Assembly (NCBI RefSeq): GCF_018860245.1 | Contig: NZ_JAHKPD010000012.1 | Location: forward strand, 62,001 to 126,000 | DNA length: 64,000 bases | DNA from: Pseudotamlana agarivorans | GTDB taxonomy: Bacteria; Bacteroidota; Bacteroidia; Flavobacteriales; Flavobacteriaceae | Direction: 5' to 3' | Part shown: positions 8,855-18,600 of the stretch, in pieces | Position numbering within the stretch: position 1 is the first letter of the stretch | Layout: each line of letters opens with the position of its first letter | Translations under genes and position numbers: made by a program | Notes under the pieces: generated by a model | Database searches by the model: none | Told to the model about the DNA's origin: nothing | The model's input: only the letters and a program-made list of their open reading frames with translations

Positions 8855-9874
8855 ATGAAAAATTTAATCAGAAGCCTTTTTATTTTTGCTTTATTTACCG
8901 CTTGTAACGGTGAGGAGACGGTTCTTATTTCTTATGAAAACCCGGAGCTTGAGCTAGAGGTGCCTTTTGGGTTTCCGGAGTTTAATAATTCGGTGTACAC
9001 CAACAAACCCACCAAGTATGGTGTGGCATTGGGAGAGAAGTTATTTCATGATACCAGGCTCAGTGCCGATAACACGATTTCTTGCGCAAGTTGTCACATT
9101 CAAGAACACGCTTTTGCGGACCGTAACGGGAAAGGCGTTGGTATTGAAAGTCGCATCGGACTCCGAAATACACCACCCGTGCAAAATATGGCCTTTATGA
9201 AGGTGTTTAATTGGGATGGCAACATACGTGTGTTAGAAAACCAACCACTGGTACCCATAATCACGCATTTTGAAATGGATTCTTCCATTTTAGAAGTGAT
9301 AGGGAAGCTTGAAGAAGACCCTGAATATATGGAACTATTCAACAAAGCATTCAACGGTGAAGGTATTACAGCCGATGGTATTTTTAATAGTATTGCTCAG
9401 TTTGAATACACCCTAATTTCTGCAAACAGTAAATATGATAAAGTGAAGCGCAATGAAGGCGAAACCTTTACTGAGGCTGAAGCTTTGGGCTATCAAGTTT
9501 TTCAAGATAAATGTGTGAGTTGTCATAGTACCGAACTATTTACCGATCTAAGTTTTAGAAACATTGGCTTTCCTCTAAATCCTGATGATGAAGAAGCTGG
9601 TAGAAGTCGTGTTACAGGCCTGGCGGAAGATTTTATGCGTTTTCGAGTGCCTTCATTACGAAATATTGCGCACACCGCGCCTTACGGAAGTTTTGGGCAG
9701 TTTGAAACCTTAAGAGCTGTTCTGGATTATTTAAGCAATGGTGTTTTAGAAGCTGATAATTTAGATCCTATTTTAAAGGAAAATAACAACCGAATTCCGC
9801 TTTCTGAAGCTGAAAAAGATCAGTTGATTGCTTTTATGCATACCTTAAGTGATTCCGAATTTATCGGGAAATGA
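8855..9874 (+). CDS. Di-heme cytochrome c peroxidase-family lipoprotein, MbnH-like
   Basis: 339 residues. The signal ends in lipobox FTAC (Cys17). Two c-type heme motifs are present, CASCH at 77-81 and CVSCH at 220-224, as in the bacterial CcpA/MauG/MbnH superfamily. The N-terminal heme is followed by HAFADRNG and LRNTPP, and the C-terminal half has RVPSLRNIAHTAPYG, both typical of the family. Next to an MbnP-like gene it is better read as MbnH (tryptophan-modifying) than as an H2O2-detoxifying peroxidase, but sequence alone does not settle this. The MITE-like element separates it from the MbnP-like gene, so it may depend on read-through or have its own promoter. Confidence 0.85.
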   Translation: MKNLIRSLFIFALFTACNGEETVLISYENPELELEVPFGFPEFNNSVYTNKPTKYGVALGEKLFHDTRLSADNTISCASCHIQEHAFADRNGKGVGIESRIGLRNTPPVQNMAFMKVFNWDGNIRVLENQPLVPIITHFEMDSSILEVIGKLEEDPEYMELFNKAFNGEGITADGIFNSIAQFEYTLISANSKYDKVKRNEGETFTEAEALGYQVFQDKCVSCHSTELFTDLSFRNIGFPLNPDDEEAGRSRVTGLAEDFMRFRVPSLRNIAHTAPYGSFGQFETLRAVLDYLSNGVLEADNLDPILKENNNRIPLSEAEKDQLIAFMHTLSDSEFIGK

Positions 9875-9899
9875 TTTCTAAATTGTTTGCGTTATTTAT

Positions 9900-10199
9900 T
9901 TAGAGAAATGTCAATCCGATTCGTTTATTCAGTCCTTGTTCAAAAATTCTAATTAATGTTGAAAGTTGAATATTTCCTTTAGCACTCTCAAGTTTAGAGA
10001 TATAGCTTTTTTTTGTACCTGTCTTTTCCGCTAATTGTTCTTGTGTCAATTTAGCTTCTTTTCGAGCTTGTTTTAACATTTCGGAAATAATAAACATTTG
10101 AGTGCCTTCTTCATACTTATTTCTGCTTTCGGTTCCTATTTTCCCATGCTCAACTTCTATGAGTTGCTCGAAGTCAGTAACGTTTTTATATTTTTCCAT
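9900..10199 (-). CDS. XRE-family HigA-like antitoxin, toxin lost
   Basis: 99 residues from ATG 10199. The N-terminal half (MEKYKNVTDFEQLIEVEHGKIG) has the conserved lead segment of antitoxins paired with Gp49-like/HigB toxins. The HTH follows: LTQEQLAEKTGTKKSYISKLES. The last ~35 residues of a Gp49-like toxin are fused in frame upstream, but the toxin's N-terminus is absent. The antitoxin looks complete, so it may survive as a solitary regulator. Confidence 0.8.
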   Translation of the reverse strand: MEKYKNVTDFEQLIEVEHGKIGTESRNKYEEGTQMFIISEMLKQARKEAKLTQEQLAEKTGTKKSYISKLESAKGNIQLSTLIRIFEQGLNKRIGLTFL

Positions 10200-10310
10200 T
10201 TTTTTGTCTTTATTTTGAAAATATATATTCATTAATTTCATTGCTTTGTCGATTTCCTTTTTAGGTGTTTTTTGAGTTTTCTTTTGGAAACCATTAAAAA
10301 GCACTAACTC
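10200..10310 (-). pseudogene. C-terminal remnant of a Gp49-like/HigB (RelE-superfamily) toxin
   Basis: The frame directly upstream of the antitoxin reads LFNGFQKKTQKTPKKEIDKA and continues to QNKDKK. This is the characteristic C-terminus of phage-derived Gp49-like toxins (F-x-KKTQKTP). In-frame TAG at 10311-10313 closes it upstream. The remaining ~65 residues of a toxin are missing, replaced by the 3' end of the PaaK-like gene, whose stop overlaps a GTG of this remnant. There is no stop between remnant and antitoxin. Confidence 0.7.
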
Positions 10311-11593
10311 CTACGATCAATAACCATTAAAGGTTTTCTACTCATTTTTGGAAATTGAATCTTTTGAATTTCTTTTCTATCACAAAACTCTATTTTAGGA
10401 AGCACTCTTAGTTTGGCTCTAAAGTGGTCTTTTATATGCTGTAAAAAGTGATCGGTTGGATTAGAGGTTGCTATTTTAAGAAGAATTTCATCGGTACCAA
10501 TGCTGTTGTGTGAAATCTCAATGATGTACGATTCTATCTCGTTAAAATCATTTAGAATGTTATGCATCGCTGGTGGATATAATGTCGTGCCCTTATATTT
10601 TATCATTTGCTTTTTACGGCCAATTACTGGTCCTAAACGGGTGGTATTTCTGCCGCAGCTGCATTTCTCGTGATGCGCTTTTACAATATCACCGGTTTTA
10701 AATCGGAGTAACGGCATGCCTTCAACGCCTAGAGTGGTAATGGTCAATTCACCAGATTCATCTGGGGCAACCGGTTGATTGAATTCATCTAAAATTTCAA
10801 TGATAATTAATTCCGGATGATGGTGTCCGCCTTGCTGGGCTTCACATTCGGTAAAAGCGGTATTCATTTCTGTAGAAGCATAGGTAGAGAACAACTCAAT
10901 ATCCCACTTTTCTTTAATTTTTTTGGATAGAATATTTAGCGAAAAATCTTGTTCTCGTAACGATTCGCCAATACAAATTGCGCCTTTTACGCTTGAGGCG
11001 TTTAAATCGATGCCGTGCTGCTCGGCATGTCCTATAAGTTTCAGTAAAAATGACGGTACCGCAATAATATAGGTGGGTTTGAATTTTTTTATGGAATCCC
11101 ATTGCAATTCTGGAATCCCGTTTCCTACTCTAATGATACCAGCTCCAAGTTCTCGGGCTCCTAAAAAATAGGCCAATCCTGCCATAAAACGCCTGTCTAT
11201 GGTGGTCATGAGCTGGATGACATCTTTTTGCTCCACACCTGCACAGGCAAAAGAAATGGCTTCATTATGCGCTAGACGATTTAAATCGTTATCTGTTAAG
11301 GCAAAAGTAACAGGTTCTCCTAAAGTCCCAGAAGTGGTCACATAGTCGATAATTTTATGGCGTGGTACACAAATAAAATCGTCGTTAAATTGCTGTAAAT
11401 CGTCCTTTGTGGTTGTTGGAATGACCGCTAAATCCTCTAAGGTTTTTATGCTGTTGATATCTATGTTTTCGGTTTCAAAAAGACGCTTATAAAACGTAGA
11501 ATGGGTGTTTAAATAGCCTAGAAGTGTTTTTAGCTGCACTTCTTGAAACGCTTTAATAGCGGCGGTCGATGCTTTTTCTATATCTGGAATCAT
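10304..11593 (-). CDS. PaaK-like phenylacetate-CoA ligase family (ANL) enzyme of the flexirubin locus
   Basis: 429 residues. ANL adenylate-forming motifs: TTSGTLGEPV near 86-95, STYASTEM near 237-244, LLRFKTGDI near 283, and a C-terminal domain ending RKPLMVIDRRS as PaaK proteins do. Members of this group occur in flexirubin/aryl polyene loci, where they are thought to activate an aromatic or acyl acid, or to transfer it. The exact substrate is unknown. Its ATG overlaps the end of the C45 gene by 4 bases, so it is the last gene of the minus-strand operon. Beyond its stop lies the broken toxin remnant. Confidence 0.85.
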   Translation of the reverse strand: MIPDIEKASTAAIKAFQEVQLKTLLGYLNTHSTFYKRLFETENIDINSIKTLEDLAVIPTTTKDDLQQFNDDFICVPRHKIIDYVTTSGTLGEPVTFALTDNDLNRLAHNEAISFACAGVEQKDVIQLMTTIDRRFMAGLAYFLGARELGAGIIRVGNGIPELQWDSIKKFKPTYIIAVPSFLLKLIGHAEQHGIDLNASSVKGAICIGESLREQDFSLNILSKKIKEKWDIELFSTYASTEMNTAFTECEAQQGGHHHPELIIIEILDEFNQPVAPDESGELTITTLGVEGMPLLRFKTGDIVKAHHEKCSCGRNTTRLGPVIGRKKQMIKYKGTTLYPPAMHNILNDFNEIESYIIEISHNSIGTDEILLKIATSNPTDHFLQHIKDHFRAKLRVLPKIEFCDRKEIQKIQFPKMSRKPLMVIDRRS

Positions 11594-13254
11594 AAACGTA
11601 ATTTTCTTTTTAATTTTTTAATGTATCCTGCAACATTTTCACGGTCTGGAACCGTAGTGATTTCTTTGGTGAGCGCTATCTCAAAGGCCTCTAGTGCAGC
11701 GGCATAATAATCATTATTGTAATTGTACAAACCTACTAAATAATAAGCTTCCCAAAATTCTGAATTTGCAACTTCTAAATTTTTAAGAACAGCATCATCA
11801 AGTGGTTTTTCAGAATTTATAGCCGAAATGACTTGCGCTCGAAGCACTCTGTATTTTTCGTAGTTTTTATAGGCTTCGGTGAACTGAAACGGGTCTTTTT
11901 CAATGGTTAAATCGGTATTTGAAAAACCTGTTTTTTGCGGATTATCAAAAATATCATTTAAATTATAAGCCACGAATGCGCCCAATTGATAGGGGTTTGA
12001 AGAGACCCAAACTAGGAGTTGTTCAGGTTTAAATACCACTGCATGATGGGCCAATAATTGGTTTAGCGCTTTTTCATTGCCATAGCCTATCGATTTACCG
12101 TTCAAGCCTTTTTTGTTTCTTAGAATGTCTACTGCTATTTGTGGTGTTATTTTCGTTTGTTCATTTAAAAGTTCTTCCATGCGCTGGTATCGGTACATGG
12201 AATGACTTTCTTTAATATGTTTCTGGTTGTTTTGGTCTTCCGCGAAAGCGTTACTTTGAAAATGATTCGCGCAGATTAATTGATTGGCATTGGCAACATC
12301 ATAGATACCAAAATTATCTGGAGAGACCTCAATTACGACTGCCTTGTTATCATTGGCACTACCTATAAAAATGGATTCGGAAACAAAGACGTCTCTTTTC
12401 TTGGCGATAGCAATGGCTTCTTCAATGTTTGTGGAGTATTGTAAAATCTCGCGGTTTACTATCGAAATGGGTGTTTTTGCTATTAAAGGTACTTTTGATT
12501 TTCCAGCGTTAATGGTTACGGTTAAACCGTGTTCGTTCATGCCGGAAACCACACCAATCATGCCTGCCCAAGACACAGACATAAATTTATAGCCAGTTGT
12601 GGGACTTATAAAACTAACGATCTTATCTTTTGTAAAATCGTCTCCAGCGTAAAAATCGAAATTCCTACCAATAATTAAACTGCCGTCTTCAGTTTTATCG
12701 CCCCAGGCGGCAAATGAAGAACAGCCCACTAAAGCAAGATCTTGTAAGGCGTGGCCAATATCATGTGCCCCGTGGAAATACAGCACTCTAAGATAACTGT
12801 TAGTAAAGGGCGTTTGATCGCTTATGGCGTATTTTGAGAGGCCGTAAATTTCAGTTTTATATTCATGGGGTACATGTAAATACATTTTACGGTTGTACCA
12901 AGATAAAAAATGACGTAAAAATTTCTGATTGTTTTCCGATGGTACTAAATCATCTATTTTAGATAAGAAATAGCGCTCTTGGTTTTGGAATAATTCTTTG
13001 GTGAGACTTCCTGTAATAAGTCCGCGTTCATAAGGATCGCCTTCAACATATAACTCCCACAGGCCTTGTTTGTTTTTGTTAAGTGAATTGTTGCCTAAAA
13101 CAAAGCTCGAATCGTTTGATTGTGTACGTTTTGGGATGGAGTCGTTATATGCGCTCACATTGGGCACATCGTGCAATGAGGTTGAGACGCCACAGGAGAC
13201 TACGAGTAAAAAAATGAGGCCATATAAAAAGGCTTTAAAAGCTGGTTTAGGCAT
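11590..13254 (-). CDS. C45-family autoproteolytic acyltransferase/hydrolase lipoprotein
   Basis: 554 residues. The signal ends in lipobox VVSC (Cys21). An N-terminal-nucleophile hydrolase core of the acyl-CoA:6-aminopenicillanate acyltransferase (peptidase C45) type follows. The expected self-processing site is Gly177-Cys178 in LVGCSSFAAWG, with EDGSLIIGRNFDFY just after. The C-terminal ~100 residues are helical, TPR-like. In flexirubin loci such a protein is a candidate for transferring or esterifying the polyene acyl chain in the periplasm; this is inferred from family and place. It overlaps the cupin gene by 8 bases and the PaaK gene by 4. Confidence 0.85.
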   Translation of the reverse strand: MPKPAFKAFLYGLIFLLVVSCGVSTSLHDVPNVSAYNDSIPKRTQSNDSSFVLGNNSLNKNKQGLWELYVEGDPYERGLITGSLTKELFQNQERYFLSKIDDLVPSENNQKFLRHFLSWYNRKMYLHVPHEYKTEIYGLSKYAISDQTPFTNSYLRVLYFHGAHDIGHALQDLALVGCSSFAAWGDKTEDGSLIIGRNFDFYAGDDFTKDKIVSFISPTTGYKFMSVSWAGMIGVVSGMNEHGLTVTINAGKSKVPLIAKTPISIVNREILQYSTNIEEAIAIAKKRDVFVSESIFIGSANDNKAVVIEVSPDNFGIYDVANANQLICANHFQSNAFAEDQNNQKHIKESHSMYRYQRMEELLNEQTKITPQIAVDILRNKKGLNGKSIGYGNEKALNQLLAHHAVVFKPEQLLVWVSSNPYQLGAFVAYNLNDIFDNPQKTGFSNTDLTIEKDPFQFTEAYKNYEKYRVLRAQVISAINSEKPLDDAVLKNLEVANSEFWEAYYLVGLYNYNNDYYAAALEAFEIALTKEITTVPDRENVAGYIKKLKRKLRL

Positions 13255-14122
13255 TTTTTCTTATCGTTTTATCTGCTTTTTTCACGGCAAGTTCCTCTTT
13301 GTAATTTAACCATTTCTGTCCGTAAAAACGGCGCATGCCATTATCAAAATGTCGCATAATAAAGACGTTGTACATCATGGTTAAAAATTTCTTTGGGCGC
13401 TTAGGTAGTGCTCTCAACGTCATTGAAAACCCGCCATCTAAATATTTAATATAATGCCAATAACCGCTTGGCATATAAAGTGCATCGCCATGTTTCATTT
13501 CGGCATGAATGCCTTGGGCGAATTGTAATGCGGGGTATTTATCGAAATCTGGCTCGTCCATGTCTATTTTATCCAAATTATGAATAGAAAAAGGCACTTG
13601 ATATAAGTATTTAGATTGCTCTGGCGAAAATAAGGTTACACTTTTATGGCCATGAAAATGGAAATGCATGCTGTCTGGCAAGTCAATATCATAATGCATA
13701 AAAACTTTAGAGTTGCCGCCTCCAAAAAATAGTGCTGGTAAGCGTTTAAAGAATTTTAATCCGATATCTGGATACTTAAAGTCTTTAAGTAGCTCGGGCA
13801 TGCTGTCTAAAATATTGTAAAAGAAAATACGTAAATCTGTAGGTTCTGTTTTTAGCAGTTCTATATAGTCGTAAAGCTTAATTTTTTTAAAAGGTTCGTA
13901 AACACTTTGTTTACCAGTTGCAGGTTTATTGTTGTATAAGGGTACGATTTGATCGCCTGAACGATCTTGAATATAGTCCAAGTTCCACTTTTTAAAAGCC
14001 GGCCAATCGGAAGTCAGATTTTCAATTAAAACAGGGCGCTGGGGTTTGTAGTAATGCTTAATAAAGTCTGCTTTACTAATGTTTTTAACTCTGGTGATTG
14101 GCGTTGTTTTAAATTGTCCCAT
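13247..14122 (-). CDS. Cupin-like (JmjC-type) Fe(II)/2-oxoglutarate oxygenase-like protein
   Basis: 291 residues of the cupin_8 family. The likely iron triad is H143-x-D145 (FMHYDID) and His223 (GYWHYI) on a double-stranded beta-helix. N-terminal RPVLIENLTSDWPA is the typical entry of this family. A hydroxylation or other oxidative tailoring role in flexirubin assembly is inferred from operon membership. It overlaps the C45 gene by 8 bases and starts 4 bases after the oxidoreductase gene ends. Confidence 0.85.
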   Translation of the reverse strand: MGQFKTTPITRVKNISKADFIKHYYKPQRPVLIENLTSDWPAFKKWNLDYIQDRSGDQIVPLYNNKPATGKQSVYEPFKKIKLYDYIELLKTEPTDLRIFFYNILDSMPELLKDFKYPDIGLKFFKRLPALFFGGGNSKVFMHYDIDLPDSMHFHFHGHKSVTLFSPEQSKYLYQVPFSIHNLDKIDMDEPDFDKYPALQFAQGIHAEMKHGDALYMPSGYWHYIKYLDGGFSMTLRALPKRPKKFLTMMYNVFIMRHFDNGMRRFYGQKWLNYKEELAVKKADKTIRKNA

Positions 14123-14126
14123 GCCA

Positions 14127-15671
14127 TTAACTTAAAGTGTTATCTTCTATTTTATTGGCGCCTTGTATCTTGTTTAATAAAGGTTCCATACCAACTATTT
14201 CCGAGCTTGTTAGAACGGCTCCAATAGTAACGCCTAAAATACCATGCATATTTAAACTCTGTCCTGTTAATAATAGGTTTTTAATTTTTGTTCTTGGCGA
14301 AACAAACGATTTTAATGGGTTGTTGGCGTCTTTAACATAGCCATACATGGAGCCGTTATGAGAACCTATGTAATCTCTATACGATAACGGAGTAGAGGTA
14401 TATGTTTCTTGAATACATGCTCTAATATTTGGGAATTTTTTCTCTAATTCGCCAATGATTATTTCTGCTTTTTCTGCTTTAAATTCCTCGTAAGTTTGAC
14501 CACGATCATTTTTGTTAACTACTGTGTTTGTTGTGTTTGCCCAAGCTTCAACCTCCTCATAACGCATGTAAGTTAAAACGGTTAGACTATCGCCGTAAAC
14601 ATTGGTTTTTTTATTGATTCCCATAGAAATCATATAACTTTCGGGCCAACTCTCATTGGTGTAGTCTTGACTTTTCCAGACCATTTCTTTATTTTTAAAA
14701 TGGTAGAAATTTCGGTTTTGATATTTGAAACTATTGGGTTTTAAAACGATATAAAGACTAAATCCAGCTATAACAGCTTCTATATCCTTAATGCGATTGG
14801 CGTAAACCTTCCTGAACTTGTCCGCACCAACCATTTGAATTGTTAGTTTAGGTTCGATATTAGATATAAAGGTATCGCCAGAAATGGTATGGCCTTTTTT
14901 GGTGACGACAGACCTTATTTTTTTGTCTTCATAATTAAATTTAACCACTTCTTGATGGTTGTAGACTTCTCCGTTATTTTCTTTCAATCTTCTAATTAAA
15001 AGCTTGGATATTTGACTGCCACCATTAATACATCTGTAGGAGCTTTCAATAAAGGAGTTTACCGATAAGGCGTGTACGTAAAACGGTGTACGGTTAGCAT
15101 CGCCAGCATACAAAAAGTTTGAACCCGCAAGTACGGCACGTAATTTTTCGTTGGTTGTTATCGAATCGATATAGTCTTTGGCCTTAAGGCTGAATATATC
15201 TGAATTTTCATGGTAAGGTTTGCCAAGTTTTAATCGGTATAACGGAAATTTTTCGCAGAAGGTTTTGAGTTTATCGCAGTAGGCTCTAATGGCTTTTTCT
15301 TCCTCAGGAAATTGAGCGACCAATTGTGCGATGAATTTGTCATAGCCTTGAGCATGTTTATACTCTGTAGGATCATCGTCGAAGGTTACGATATCAAAGC
15401 CGTCTTCATCTAATTTTTTCAGCTTTAAATCATCCATTATGCCGAGATAATTAAAATACTGATATAAGTTCTGCCCTGCACTCAAGCCTCCAATATAATG
15501 TACGCCTGTATCGAAAATGGTTTTATCACGAACAAAAGTTTGTAGATTGCCACCGTATTGGTTGTTTTTTTCTAACACGCAAACGCTATAGCCTTCTTTT
15601 GCCAAAATATTAGCAGAAACCAAACCACCTAATCCACTTCCAATAATGACAATGTCGTAACGTGATTTCAT
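14127..15671 (-). CDS. Phytoene desaturase-like FAD-dependent oxidoreductase
   Basis: 514 residues. The N-terminal dinucleotide-binding motif is IIGSGLGGLVSANILA (G11-x-G13-x-x-G16), with Glu at the end of beta-2 (CVLEKN). The C-terminal FAD segment is NLLLTGQSLNMHGILGVTIGA, as in carotenoid desaturase/isomerase-like proteins. Homologues accompany aryl polyene/flexirubin genes, where an oxidation or hydroxylation of the polyene is expected; the reaction here is not established. It starts 3 bases after the MMPL fusion gene ends. Confidence 0.87.
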   Translation of the reverse strand: MKSRYDIVIIGSGLGGLVSANILAKEGYSVCVLEKNNQYGGNLQTFVRDKTIFDTGVHYIGGLSAGQNLYQYFNYLGIMDDLKLKKLDEDGFDIVTFDDDPTEYKHAQGYDKFIAQLVAQFPEEEKAIRAYCDKLKTFCEKFPLYRLKLGKPYHENSDIFSLKAKDYIDSITTNEKLRAVLAGSNFLYAGDANRTPFYVHALSVNSFIESSYRCINGGSQISKLLIRRLKENNGEVYNHQEVVKFNYEDKKIRSVVTKKGHTISGDTFISNIEPKLTIQMVGADKFRKVYANRIKDIEAVIAGFSLYIVLKPNSFKYQNRNFYHFKNKEMVWKSQDYTNESWPESYMISMGINKKTNVYGDSLTVLTYMRYEEVEAWANTTNTVVNKNDRGQTYEEFKAEKAEIIIGELEKKFPNIRACIQETYTSTPLSYRDYIGSHNGSMYGYVKDANNPLKSFVSPRTKIKNLLLTGQSLNMHGILGVTIGAVLTSSEIVGMEPLLNKIQGANKIEDNTLS

Positions 15672-15674
15672 GTA

Positions 15675-18600
15675 TTAATCTGTTGTTTTGCTTAAGATTA
15701 TAACGCTATTATTTAGATGGCTAGGTTGAAAGCCTTGATTGCAAATGTTTGAAGTTTCTAAGTGCCTGCTTTCTTTCAATAATACAACATGGTTTACCGA
15801 GTTAAGAAAGGGCTTAAGAATCGCTTCATCATGAATTTGACTCGAGTTTAAAATTAAAACATTTGCTGGATATGTGGCTAATTCTTTAAAATTTTCTACA
15901 CAAGTTATATGTCTTGCATTTGTAATGTAACTGTTTCTAACCAGGGTTCTATTATTTTGATTTTCAATATATGAAATGATCTTTCTATCTACACCATGTA
16001 ACGCTAGTAAAAGGTCAAGTTGTCCCGAATCGTTAGTAACATGAGCAATAGTGTCTTTAGGACCAATAGCATCTAATATGGTTTGGTAGGTGTCTTTGTT
16101 GGTACTTAAATCTTCACGAACATTTTTGTATAACGCTTGGCCTTTATACCTGTAATCGTCTAAAAGTATTTTATGAAAGTAAGTTGGGCCTTCTTTTTCT
16201 TTTCTTAAGTTGCTAAATTCGCTTCTAAAGTACGCGCCAATACCTTTGGCACGTTGCGAGTAGTTTTTACCAAAACGCGTATCGTTTGGTGTAATTCTAT
16301 CTAATATTTTTAAGGTAATCTGGCCATCTCTAATCATAGATTCTCCTTTTGGAATAATCTCCGAATTTCCATGAATAAGCACAGGAATAATATCTAAATT
16401 AAATTGTTCGGCGAGATAAAAAGCGCCTTTATGGAAGCGTTTAATTTTATGAGTTTTAGATCGTGTACCCTCGGGGAAAGCCATTAAGGTGTAACCTTGA
16501 TCTACTTTTTTCTTCAAATGATCTAATCCATTATCAATACCGTTTGATACCGGATAAAAACCAGCCAATTGTACGGCTTTTCCAAAAACAGGTGAGTGAT
16601 ATACCCAATCGTTTACTAAAAATATAATTTTTGGATGCAGCATTCCGATGGCTAAAATGTCTAAAAACGAGGTGTGATTCGCGATAATAATCGCTTGTTT
16701 TTTAAAATCTTCTTGGTTAAGATTAATCACTTTCTTGCCAAGAAATAGCTGTGTGTAAAGTACCGATTTCATGAATTTTGAAATGAGCACATGAAACCAA
16801 TTCATTTTTGTTTTCTTCGGAAGCGGAATAATTCTCAAGATCGTTACACTGAACAGCGATAGTAGTAACCCGCCTAAGCCAAAATAGGTGAATGATGCGA
16901 TGGAATACAAAAAAACGCGTAAAGACACCGGGCGTTTATTTTTACTGCCTATAAATAATTTAAATAATAAGGGCTGAATTGTAAAAGCCACAAGTACTGC
17001 AGATAAAATACCTATTAAACTTACTAACGATATGGAATGCAATGCTGGATGTTTTGCGAAAATTAAAACACCTACGCCCAATATTGTGGTAATTACAGAA
17101 AGTAAAATGGATGTTTTGTGTGTATTGAGTGCTTTTTCACCGGTACGGTATTCGTGAAGTAAGCCGTTGGTTATAAAAATGCTGTAATCGATACCCAAAC
17201 CAAAAATAAAGGTTGAAATAATGATATTAAAAATGTTAAATTCAATATGGAACAGTCCCATAATCCCGATGGTTAACAACCAGGTGAGGCAAATTGGTAA
17301 ACCTGTAACCAAGGTGAGTGATAAGCTTTTGTAGTAAAGTAGTAATAAGATTAAAACCGCAATTAATGAATAACCAATAAGCTTGTTAAAATCACTTTTT
17401 AGATGCCCTAAAAAGGCTTCGTTCATTTGCTTTCTATCGATGAGGAGTACGTGCTCTTGGCCTTTAAAGGCTTCTAATATGGTCGCTTCATCTTCAACTT
17501 TTACCAAAGTGGTAATGGTTGTAAAATCTTCTGAAGTAGAAATGTAATCATCAACCGAAATCGATTTTAATGCTTTATAATCTTGGCTTTTTAAGCTGTT
17601 GAAATCTCGATTGAGTAAATTGTAAAACGCACTAAAAGTTTTGGGTTTAAAACCTAAGGTCTTACCACTTTCAATCATGTTGTTTTTTGTGTTTTCAATG
17701 GTTTCAGAATCCCAGAAGGCATGCCATTTAGCAATTTTCTGATTTTGTTGTTTTTCCGAATGCACTAAAGTGCTTACCGAACTGTAATTGAGAATAGCCT
17801 GGTTGCTTTTTAATGTTTTAAGCTGCTTTAAAATGGCGTCATTCACTTGAAGTGTTTTTTCTTCGGTATCGCCATATGCCGCAATATAAATAGATTTAGA
17901 GCTGCTGTTTATAAGTTTGTCTAAACGTAACTCGGCAGATTTTAAATGATCTGGTAGGTAGTTTAACTGACTAATATCATTGTTGAATTTTAAACTGTTG
18001 TAGGTAAATAAACTTCCTATACAGAGTAAAACCAAACCAATAATAGCCCATTTTTTTTGATGTATATTATAAGAGGCCATCTTATCCAGCAAGGTGTTTT
18101 TCTTAACTTTTCCAGTTGATTTTTTATACACATGTGGGATAAAAAGCAAAGCAAAAACTGAAGATCCCATAACGCTTATTGCTGTAAAAAGTCCTAAATC
18201 TTGTAACGCCTGAGAGTTTATAAAGAGTAAGCATAAAAAAGCCATAGCTGTGGTTAAACTACTCATTAAAATAGGCTTGGAAATTTCTTTATATAAGTTT
18301 TTTACATGATCATGGCTTCGTAGATGCGTTAAGATGTGCAAGGAATAATCTAAAGTGACACCCAGAAGCACCGACCCAATACCCAATGAAATGGCAGATA
18401 TTTTTTCTCGAACCAAAAACAAGATCACAATGGCTAATAATCCGCCAAAAATTGTTGGTATGAATAATATAATAGGAATGGTTAACTTTCTATAGAATAC
18501 GATGAAAATAAGCAGTAATACGGTTAACGCCATACTAACAGTAAGCTGAATATCTTTTTTAATTTGGTTGGCATTAGCGACTGCGATTAGGGTTCCGCCG

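Noticed and set aside
15652-15664. GACAATGTCG near the start of the FAD oxidoreductase gene, similar to the shared activator dyad
   Set aside because: The half-sites lack the 3-nt spacer, there is no TAnnTTTG 23 nt downstream, and it is inside coding sequence.
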